A DNA stretch of 5,137 nt, taken from positions 1 through 5,137 of the forward strand of contig JAAUQA010000292.1 of NCBI GenBank assembly GCA_012032855.1, in the 5' to 3' direction. Within the stretch, counting starts at the first letter, position 1. Every line of letters starts with the position of its first letter. Position numbers and translations under genes: made by a program. The notes under the pieces are model-generated. The model worked only from the letters and a program-made list of their open reading frames with translations. It did not search any database and had not been told where the DNA came from. Shown here one piece after another: positions 1 to 5,137 of this stretch. The stretch is from Candidatus Competibacteraceae bacterium (lineage in GTDB: Bacteria; Pseudomonadota; Gammaproteobacteria; Competibacterales; Competibacteraceae).

Positions 1-3000
1 GTCGATGTACAGTCTGTTCCAACTCGGATAAATTAAACCGCAGGGCGCTTACTCCTTGGTCTACACGGGCCCGGTAAATACTACTTTCACCCATTTCGTT
101 GACCAGATCGTTCAGCAGGGCGGCACTGACTCGAATCGTATCTTCACTGGTCGGCGCTTCAAGCTTTTCAGCCGCCTGTACTTGCGGTTTCGGCGCTACA
201 ACAACCGGTTTGGCTGATTCACGTGGTTTCTCGCCAAGCAATCCACGCAATTCGGCGAGTAATTCCTCTGCTGCAAACAGTTCAGCACCGCTTTTAACCC
301 TACCCAACATATTGTGGAGCTTATCCAACGCACGTTGTAAAGCACTGACGATATCCGGCGTAGGCTGCAAGCTGCTCTTGCCAATGGCATCCAGCAAAGA
401 TTCCATGGCATGGGCAAGGTCGCCGATTACCATGAAGCCGGTCATGCGCGAACTACCTTTGAGAGTGTGCATCTCCCGGCGCAAGTCGTTCAACAACTCC
501 AAATCGGCTAAATTAGCCCCCCAACGTTGTAAGGTTACTTCGCTACTGTCGAGGAGTTCAGCGGCCTCAAATTGGAAGGCCGCAACCAACTCCTGATCAA
601 GCTCGGTCAGTTCACCGCCAACCGCAGGAGAGGTTTCTGGACTACTAACCGGTTCGGCAACGGCGTCTACCTGAGGCTCCGCTGCTACCGCATCAACCGC
701 CGGGACTGTTTCATCAGCTGTTTCATCAGCTGTTTCATCGGTAGTTTCTTCAGGCATCGCCAAGGGTTTGCCTGGGAAGGGGGTTGCGCCAACCAAACGA
801 TTTAGCTCTGCAATCAAATCGTCAGCTGGCCCAGGATGAGCGCCTTGGCGAAGTGTCGCCACCATGCCATTGAGTCGATCCAAGGATTGCTGTAATACGT
901 TAATCATGGCGGCACTATCCAGCGGCGCAATATCCGCAGATAATGCATTCAGCACCGACTCCATTGAGTGAGCTAATTCGCCGATAGTCATAAAACCGGT
1001 CATTCGTGAACTACCCTTGAGGGTATGCATTTCCCGGCGCAAATCAGTCAATAAATCGCTGTTCTCTCGCTCCAAACGCCAGCGCTCCAGAATAGTATCG
1101 CTCGCATCAAGAATCTCGGCCGCTTCAAAAAGAAAGATTTCGACTAATTCGGGATCTACTTCGGCGGCTGCAATACTAGCGGCAACGGGCACAGATTCGG
1201 CAGTCTCTACTGGTTCCGGTTCCGGCGTGGAAGGTGTAGGCGTATACTCGGCAGTCTCTACTGGTTCCGGCTCCGGCATAGACGGAGTAGTAGGTTGATG
1301 GTCAACTGACGGCAGTAAACCGACTGGGTCACCGCGCAACAAGGCTTGAGCACGTTGGGTCAGTGTATCTAGCGCCTCCGTTCCCTTACTAGGATTGACG
1401 GTTCCATCCACCAGCGGAATTAATGCCGCTTGAGCTGCATCTACCGATTCCACAATCACCGGTGATGGGGCTAGAGTACTGTCCAAAATCCGATTCAACA
1501 GTTGCTCAAATTGCCAGGCAAACTCGCCAATCGTCAGTAGCCCTACCATCCGGCCACTCCCCTTAAGCGTATGGAATGAACGCCGGATCGTGCTTAGCGC
1601 TTCTTGATCTTGCAAGTTCACCCGCCACGCCGGTAGTTGCTCGCGAATGCTCTCCAACTCACCTTGTGCTTCCTCAAGAAATACTTCAAGGAACTCAGGA
1701 TCAATATCAGCCGCTTCCGGTTCAACAGAACTGATCGTTTCAAAGGGAGTAACGTTCGAGGAGGGGGAGGTGTGATTAGTGGATTCCATAGGCTGTTGAG
1801 AGTGTGGAGCTGCAGAAGCAGTTATCGCATCAAGTTGGGCTGCCAAATCATTCTCTTCATCCACAGTCAAATCCAACGGGATAGCACTGAGGCCCTCCAA
1901 AAGAGTTATTTGGCGTTCGGCATAATCCAGTATCCCTTCGTCCGGCTGCGCTTCTCCGTCAGTCAGGCGTAGATAATATTCCAACGTAGCCACAAATTCG
2001 CCGAAGGCATCCATAACCAGATTACTTTCTTCGACTTTTTCCGAAGCCAGGGCTTGGACCACACGCTGTAAGCGCCCCAATAAAACGACGGCTCGCTGGT
2101 GTTCCAATAGCTTTAATAGCGCGTTGACTTCATTCAGGCCAGCCAACGCCAGCTGCCAAGCTTCCATTTCGTCGGAACTACCCAGACTGGTACTAGCCAA
2201 CTCCCGGGCCCGTCGCAACTGATTCACCAGTTCACGGACTATCAGCTTCAAATTCCATTGATATTGGCGTCGTTCCAGAACTGTTTTTATTTCATCGCTT
2301 GTCGCCGGTGTTGACAACTGTTGGCTGTAAGCGAATTCGTTCACTCCGTTCAAACTGTCTTCGACCAACACTAATCCGTCGGCAAACTGGGCGATACGCA
2401 CAGCCTTGTTGTCGTGATCTGTTGCAGTTGACCACTGTTGCAGCACGTCTCCTTGGCGTTCAAGCAAGGCGGCCGGCGCATCCATGTTTAATATCACCAG
2501 TACATTGGCTATCTCGTGAAGCGATAACCGCTGTTGCTCAACGTCGTTATTGTCTGCTGTGCCCTTACTTACCATTTCTGAGACATGGTCTCTGACAAGC
2601 GCCAGCGCTTCTTTTAGTAAATCGGCGGTCTGTAGCAAGGTCTCTACATCAGGTAACCCCGCCGCCTTAAGCATGCTCCGCGAAGCCGCAGTCAAATCCG
2701 TATGAGGAGGGTTATAATCAGTGCGTTCCTTCAAACGCGCTAAGCCACCTTCGCTACTGGTGAGCCGGTCAATAAACCGTTGGCTGAAAACCCGAGCCGC
2801 ATCGGCGTCATCAAATAAATCGCCCGTCTCAATCAGGCGTTTGATCCGAACATCAATATCGCGCAATAGCAAATTGATGCTCTGATCTAATGCGATACCG
2901 CCGCCGGCAACCTCTCGCAGTAAACTTTCCGCTAACCACCAAAAACGATATGAACGTTCTTCGCTAGTTGCGTCTTTTAGTTGCGAGAAGAAGTAGACAA

Positions 3001-3559
3001 TGTGTTCAAGATTCTCGCCTTTATCCTTATCCCGCAGCAAACTGAGCAACGCGCTTTGCAAATGCGGACGCAACTGCACCGCTAGCTCTCGTAAATCGGT
3101 TGCCGTCGTCGGGGAGAGTGTCTTGACTTCGTAGGCGGGGAAGCTTATTTCTGCCCTATCTAGCAGGGATAAACCGCGAATAGATCGGATGTGATTAATC
3201 AGGGTAAGCAGATCAAAGTCTTGTTGCCAGCTATCGCGCTGGAGCCACTCCATATATTGCGATATCTTGAGCACGGCTTGGAACAGAGCATCTCCACCGA
3301 TATCCCAGGCGATCTCCCCAGTGGCCAAGCCGCGGGCCAAACCAGCCATCTCTTGAGCAAGCGCCGCGGCCTCGGCATTATCTAAGCGGGCGAACGCTTG
3401 TCGGATACGTTCAATGCTGCCTGCCAGAGACGCCAATACCGCACTCTCGGCAGTGTTCTCCAAATGGGCTTCCAGCTCAGCCTGCAACCGCCTAACCAGC
3501 AATTCCAGCTCGTCCTTAAGCAACTGTTGAGAACCGTCCACTTTATGGCTGCTGCTCAT
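1..3559 (-). CDS. chpA: ChpA/PilL-type hybrid chemotaxis histidine kinase, N-terminal 1186 residues (3' end beyond window)
   Basis: This is a CheA-like kinase of the type IV pilus (twitching) chemosensory pathway, expected in the cytoplasm at polar arrays with PilJ and a CheW-like adaptor. One frame stays open from the ATG at 3557-3559 to the left edge. The start is firm: an in-frame TGA lies at 3608-3610, no other ATG, GTG or TTG falls between it and the ATG, and a GGAGA sits 6 bases before the ATG. Domains seen: an N-terminal all-helical region (about 1-575) resembling the ChpA/FimL N-terminus, a linker, three Hpt domains (about 620-720, 802-904, 988-1090), each with an HTLKGS core, and from about 1141 a P3-like helix beginning TIRVSAALLNDLVNEMGE. 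The ATPase, CheW-like and receiver domains should follow outside the window. Pseudomonas aeruginosa ChpA has about 2470 residues and more phosphotransfer domains; this one appears shorter. It follows pilJ by 59 bp in the same direction, so the two are probably co-transcribed. The name PilL is an equally valid alternative. Confidence 0.93.
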   Translation of the reverse strand, partial: MSSSHKVDGSQQLLKDELELLVRRLQAELEAHLENTAESAVLASLAGSIERIRQAFARLDNAEAAALAQEMAGLARGLATGEIAWDIGGDALFQAVLKISQYMEWLQRDSWQQDFDLLTLINHIRSIRGLSLLDRAEISFPAYEVKTLSPTTATDLRELAVQLRPHLQSALLSLLRDKDKGENLEHIVYFFSQLKDATSEERSYRFWWLAESLLREVAGGGIALDQSINLLLRDIDVRIKRLIETGDLFDDADAARVFSQRFIDRLTSSEGGLARLKERTDYNPPHTDLTAASRSMLKAAGLPDVETLLQTADLLKEALALVRDHVSEMVSKGTADNNDVEQQRLSLHEIANVLVILNMDAPAALLERQGDVLQQWSTATDHDNKAVRIAQFADGLVLVEDSLNGVNEFAYSQQLSTPATSDEIKTVLERRQYQWNLKLIVRELVNQLRRARELASTSLGSSDEMEAWQLALAGLNEVNALLKLLEHQRAVVLLGRLQRVVQALASEKVEESNLVMDAFGEFVATLEYYLRLTDGEAQPDEGILDYAERQITLLEGLSAIPLDLTVDEENDLAAQLDAITASAAPHSQQPMESTNHTSPSSNVTPFETISSVEPEAADIDPEFLEVFLEEAQGELESIREQLPAWRVNLQDQEALSTIRRSFHTLKGSGRMVGLLTIGEFAWQFEQLLNRILDSTLAPSPVIVESVDAAQAALIPLVDGTVNPSKGTEALDTLTQRAQALLRGDPVGLLPSVDHQPTTPSMPEPEPVETAEYTPTPSTPEPEPVETAESVPVAASIAAAEVDPELVEIFLFEAAEILDASDTILERWRLERENSDLLTDLRREMHTLKGSSRMTGFMTIGELAHSMESVLNALSADIAPLDSAAMINVLQQSLDRLNGMVATLRQGAHPGPADDLIAELNRLVGATPFPGKPLAMPEETTDETADETADETVPAVDAVAAEPQVDAVAEPVSSPETSPAVGGELTELDQELVAAFQFEAAELLDSSEVTLQRWGANLADLELLNDLRREMHTLKGSSRMTGFMVIGDLAHAMESLLDAIGKSSLQPTPDIVSALQRALDKLHNMLGRVKSGAELFAAEELLAELRGLLGEKPRESAKPVVVAPKPQVQAAEKLEAPTSEDTIRVSAALLNDLVNEMGESSIYRARVDQGVSALRFNLSELEQTVHR
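2..139 (-). other. Start of the P3-like dimerisation/kinase-core segment of ChpA
   Basis: Residues 1141-1186 read TIRVSAALLNDLVNEMGESS and continue to the left edge. The pattern of a beta-strand Val-x-Val-like start, then Leu-Leu-x-x-Leu-Val-Asn-x-x-Gly-Glu, is the standard beginning of the CheA-family dimerisation (P3) helix, here in the ChpA/PilL variant (SSIYRARVDQ). It marks where the ATPase module should begin just outside the window. Confidence 0.85.
290..598 (-). other. Hpt domain 3 of ChpA
   Basis: Residues about 988-1090 begin DQELVAAFQFEAAELLDSS and carry HTLKGSSRMTGFMVIGDLAH. The histidine is encoded at 467-469 (residue 1031), exactly 186 codons after that of domain 2. It is the Hpt domain closest to the kinase core, which starts about 50 residues after its end. 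In Pseudomonas ChpA, core-proximal Hpt domains are known to be phosphorylated by the kinase domain; that this one is the main entry point here is inference. Confidence 0.9.
708..755. repeat. 12-bp tandem repeat in the Hpt2-Hpt3 linker
   Basis: Units start at 708, 720, 732 and 744. The first two are identical (GTTTCATCAGCT), the third differs in its last bases, and the fourth is partial. On the minus strand they encode a Glu-Thr-Ala-Asp tetrapeptide repeat (EETTDETADETADETVP). Unit gain or loss would change linker length by four residues without breaking the frame. Confidence 0.8.
848..1156 (-). other. Hpt domain 2 of ChpA
   Basis: Residues about 802-904 begin DPELVEIFLFEAAEILDAS and carry the active-site stretch HTLKGSSRMTGFMTIGELAH. 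The histidine is encoded at 1025-1027 (residue 845). The domain is very close in protein sequence to domain 3: both share RREMHTLKGSSRMTGFM and LAHxMES. All expected Hpt residues are present, so it should be phosphorylatable. Confidence 0.9.
1197..1277. repeat. In-frame 51-bp period duplication in the Hpt1-Hpt2 linker
   Basis: Bases 1197-1226 and 1248-1277 match at 29 of 30 positions with a period of 51 bp (17 codons), so the frame is kept. Both copies encode PEPEPVETAE. The adjoining halves (1227-1241 and 1278-1292) are related but more diverged. The repeat lengthens a Pro/Glu-rich flexible linker. Confidence 0.85.
1400..1702 (-). other. Hpt domain 1 of ChpA
   Basis: Residues about 620-720 begin DPEFLEVFLEEAQGELESI, the usual Hpt first helix, and carry HTLKGSGRMVGLLTIGEFAW. 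The phospho-accepting histidine is encoded at 1571-1573 (residue 663). The Lys and Gly that follow at +3 and +4 are those conserved across Hpt and CheA P1 domains. It differs clearly from domains 2 and 3 around the active site (GSGRMVGL instead of GSSRMTGF, and FAWQFEQ instead of LAHxMES), which could mean a different receiver partner. Confidence 0.9.
1790..3559 (-). other. ChpA/FimL-like N-terminal helical region without phospho-accepting His
   Basis: Residues 1 to about 590 of the kinase contain no HxxKG motif. The sequence is Leu/Ala/Glu/Arg-rich and predicted by eye to be helical bundles. From memory, several stretches resemble the N-terminus of Pseudomonas ChpA, which is homologous to FimL: the bundle around residues 40-80 (IERIRQAFARLDNAEAAALAQEM), INHIRSIRG near 121-129, and EFVATLEYYLRL near 520-530. 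Three segments (about 15-80, 306-365 and 436-495) have the length and hydrophobic rhythm of Hpt four-helix bundles but lack the histidine and the following Lys-Gly. I infer that they are degenerate phosphotransfer modules acting as scaffold or docking surfaces. This has not been tested by structure prediction. Confidence 0.6.
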
Positions 3560-3562
3560 GTC

Positions 3563-3577
3563 GTTTCTCCGAGAAAC
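3563..3577. repeat. Perfect palindrome over the chpA ribosome binding site
   Basis: The 15 bases GTTTCTCCGAGAAAC consist of two 7-base arms (GTTTCTC and GAGAAAC) around one central base. In RNA they could form a 6-bp stem with a 3-base loop containing part of the Shine-Dalgarno sequence. The rest of the 59-bp gap (3560-3618) shows no terminator, no further hairpin of note and no obvious promoter. Confidence 0.6.
3566..3570 (-). promoter_or_regulatory. Ribosome binding site of chpA
   Basis: On the minus strand GGAGA lies 6 bases before the ATG at 3557-3559, a good Shine-Dalgarno match at a normal distance. It lies within a palindrome (3563-3577) that could pair it away in the mRNA. Confidence 0.75.
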
Positions 3578-3618
3578 CGGCCAACGCGCTGCAGTTAAGA
3601 CAATAATTCAACGCTCAA

Positions 3619-5137
3619 TCATTCATCAGTCGCCATGGCCTGTTCCGGCAAGCGGAACCCGGCCACCGACTGTTGTAGTTCTTGAGCTAGTTGGTTGAGC
3701 TTGCCGATGGAAGACGCCGTAGCCACACTGCTTTCAGAGGTCTGTGCGGTGATTTCATTAATCGAGGTCATGGCGGTGGATACCCGGGAGGCCATCTCAG
3801 TCACTTGCCCAGCGGCTTTGGACACATCATTAATCAATGCTGCAAGCTTGGCTGACACGCTTTCAATTTCCTCCAGCGCCTCACCGGCTTTCTCAGCAAG
3901 ATCAGCACCATTGACGACTTCCGTAGTGCTTTTCTCCATAGAGATAATTGCTTCGTTGGTATCGGCCTGAATCGTTTTTACCAAGGTCTCAATCCGCTTG
4001 GTGGCATTGCCGGAACGTTCCGCCAGACGCTGTACTTCGTCGGCGACCACCCCAAAACCTCGGCCCGCTTCACCGGCAGATGAAGCCTGAATAGCCGCAT
4101 TGAGTGCCAAAATATTGGTCTGATCAGAAATATCGTTGATCAACGCAACGATATCACCAATTTCCTGGGAGCTTTCACCTAAGCGCTTAATTCGCTTGGA
4201 CGTTTCTTGAATATGTTCGCGAATGACGTCCATACCCTGGATCGTCCGGCGCACCCGGTCTCCACCTTCATGAGCGATGGCTACTGATTTATCAGCTTCA
4301 TCCGCCGAGGCCGCTGTCTTACCCGACACCTCGTTCATTGACTGCGCCATTTGCGTCATGGTGGAGCTGGCTGATTCAATCTGCCTCGCCTGCACCTCGC
4401 TAGCCCGAGCTAAGCGGTCAGCCACCGAGCGAGTTTCCTGGGCTGCTGACGCCATTAATTCGGACGTATAATTGATCGTGGACACTAAATCCCGCAATGC
4501 TTCGATTGCATAATTCACCGAGTCGGCGATCGCACCGGTAATATCCTCGGTTACCGTAGCTTGTACTGTGAGATCTCCCTCAGCCAAATCGCCCAACTCA
4601 TCCAACAGGCGCAAAATAGCTTCTTGATTACGACGGTTTTGCTCTTCGGTATCCCGCTTGCGCAGCTCACTTTCCCACAAGCGCAACCGCGTATCTCGGT
4701 TGGTCTGCAAGACAGACAAAGCCAATAGAATTAAAGCTAGCACGCCGATTCCAAAAACAAAGCGACTATCGATCGACAGCCCCATAATACTGGGACCACT
4801 GCTCATCGCTTGGTATTGTTCTTGCAGAGCGCTAACGGCTCCCAGCAATCCACCGCTTGGATCGGCAATGGCCTGAGCGGCGCTTTGCGCCTGAAACAAC
4901 TCGGGCGCTTCAGTCAGAATCTCGTCGACTTCGGTTTCGACCGACTGATACTTCTCGTTCAGTTCAGCAATCTTGGCGACCGCCGGACCTGAAGTAATGC
5001 GTTGTATCCCGAGCCGAGAATCTCCATCCGACATCCCCCTTAAGACCCGACCGAATAACTTGACGTCGCGATCAAAATTATCCAGCGCAGCAGCAGCGTT
5101 CGTACCGCTTTCCAACAAGGTGTTAAAGTAGCCGTCA
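3619..5137 (-). CDS. pilJ: PilJ-like methyl-accepting chemotaxis receptor of the type IV pilus pathway, C-terminal 505 residues (5' end beyond window)
   Basis: This is an inner-membrane chemoreceptor that feeds the ChpA kinase in twitching-motility signalling. The frame is open to the right edge; a TTG at 5116-5118 is internal, since coding continues upstream of it as DGYFNT, so the true start lies outside. Numbering from the first visible residue, about 1-115 is the end of the PilJ-type periplasmic sensor domain, about 126-144 is a hydrophobic membrane helix, and about 145-220 is a charged linker plus HAMP-like segment containing AEGDLT. The rest is the cytoplasmic coiled-coil hairpin. Its tip at about 338-361 contains [15 protein letters not shown] followed by [20 protein letters not shown], the form I associate with PilJ rather than flagellar receptors. 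The protein ends [10 protein letters not shown] with no NWETF-like CheR/CheB docking pentapeptide. PilJ of Pseudomonas aeruginosa is about 680 residues long, so roughly 175 residues are probably missing. Placement directly before chpA supports the assignment. Confidence 0.93.
   Translation of the reverse strand, partial: DGYFNTLLESGTNAAAALDNFDRDVKLFGRVLRGMSDGDSRLGIQRITSGPAVAKIAELNEKYQSVETEVDEILTEAPELFQAQSAAQAIADPSGGLLGAVSALQEQYQAMSSGPSIMGLSIDSRFVFGIGVLALILLALSVLQTNRDTRLRLWESELRKRDTEEQNRRNQEAILRLLDELGDLAEGDLTVQATVTEDITGAIADSVNYAIEALRDLVSTINYTSELMASAAQETRSVADRLARASEVQARQIESASSTMTQMAQSMNEVSGKTAASADEADKSVAIAHEGGDRVRRTIQGMDVIREHIQETSKRIKRLGESSQEIGDIVALINDISDQTNILALNAAIQASSAGEAGRGFGVVADEVQRLAERSGNATKRIETLVKTIQADTNEAIISMEKSTTEVVNGADLAEKAGEALEEIESVSAKLAALINDVSKAAGQVTEMASRVSTAMTSINEITAQTSESSVATASSIGKLNQLAQELQQSVAGFRLPEQAMATDE
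4054..4125 (-). other. Signalling hairpin tip of PilJ
   Basis: Visible residues about 338-361 are the conserved kinase- and adaptor-contacting tip of chemoreceptors ([11 protein letters not shown], then GEAGRGF). The usual receptor Glu after AAI/AAV is a Gln here (AAIQAS), as I recall for PilJ proteins. This tip should bind the CheW-like PilI and the ChpA core. Confidence 0.9.
4705..4761 (-). other. Second transmembrane helix of PilJ
   Basis: About 19 residues (visible residues 126-144) around [17 protein letters not shown] are uncharged and hydrophobic. They are flanked by a periplasmic-side Asp-Ser-Arg and followed by an Arg-rich cytoplasmic side ([12 protein letters not shown]), which fits the positive-inside rule. 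It is the membrane anchor between the sensor and signalling parts; the first helix would be outside the window. Confidence 0.88.

Noticed and set aside
196..417. 73-codon minus-strand open frame in another phase
   Set aside because: It overlaps chpA out of frame and its product (Cys/Trp-rich, no motif) looks like a frame shadow.
99..596. 165-codon open frame on the plus strand
   Set aside because: It lies opposite the Hpt3 coding region of chpA. Its Ser/Ala-rich, low-complexity product resembles no family I know, and the minus-strand frame carries clear conserved domains.
1..3559. Possible frameshift in the long kinase frame
   Set aside because: The start codon, all three Hpt motifs and the P3-like segment lie in the same phase, and I saw no in-frame stop between them.
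3560..3618. Terminator or separate promoter between pilJ and chpA
   Set aside because: The gap holds no GC-rich stem followed by a T-run and no convincing -10/-35 pair; co-transcription is simpler.
3695..4992. Plus-strand open frames opposite pilJ (3695-3970, 4277-4471, 4658-4876, 4810-4992)
   Set aside because: All are antisense to well-conserved receptor codons; products are Ala/Ser-rich shadows of the coiled-coil heptads.
5116..5118. TTG as the start of the receptor gene
   Set aside because: The frame continues upstream to the window edge as DGYFNT, and the sensor domain and first membrane helix are missing, so the TTG is an internal Leu codon.

Overview
The window lies inside a type IV pilus chemosensory (Pil-Chp) operon, read entirely on the minus strand. 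Two large genes, both cut by the window edges, fill it almost completely. The chemoreceptor gene pilJ enters from the right edge and stops at 3619. After a 59-bp gap, a chpA/pilL-type hybrid histidine kinase gene starts at 3559 and runs off the left edge. The order pilJ then chpA is that of the pilGHIJ-chpA cluster of Pseudomonas and related gammaproteobacteria. A gammaproteobacterium (not an enteric) with roughly 50% G+C is therefore the likely source. The genus cannot be told from this sequence.

Right part (3619-5137): the last 505 residues of a PilJ-like receptor. They comprise the end of the periplasmic domain, the second membrane helix, a HAMP-like segment and the cytoplasmic coiled-coil hairpin with its conserved tip. 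Left part (1-3559): the first 1186 residues of the ChpA-like kinase. They comprise a long helical N-terminal region without recognisable phospho-accepting histidines (ChpA/FimL-like), then three canonical Hpt domains with active histidines at about residues 663, 845 and 1031, separated by acidic, Pro/Ala-rich linkers. The beginning of the P3-like dimerisation helix follows. The ATPase, CheW-like and receiver domains expected in this family lie beyond the left edge.

By family knowledge, PilJ senses a surface- or pilus-related signal and controls ChpA autophosphorylation. Phosphoryl groups pass through the Hpt domains to the small receivers PilG and PilH, which set pilus extension and retraction; neither receiver gene is in the window. 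No RNA gene, mobile element, CRISPR array, terminator or clear promoter is visible. I see no previously undescribed system here. The points worth a second look are the Hpt complement and its divergence pattern, two in-frame linker repeats, and a palindrome covering the chpA ribosome binding site.
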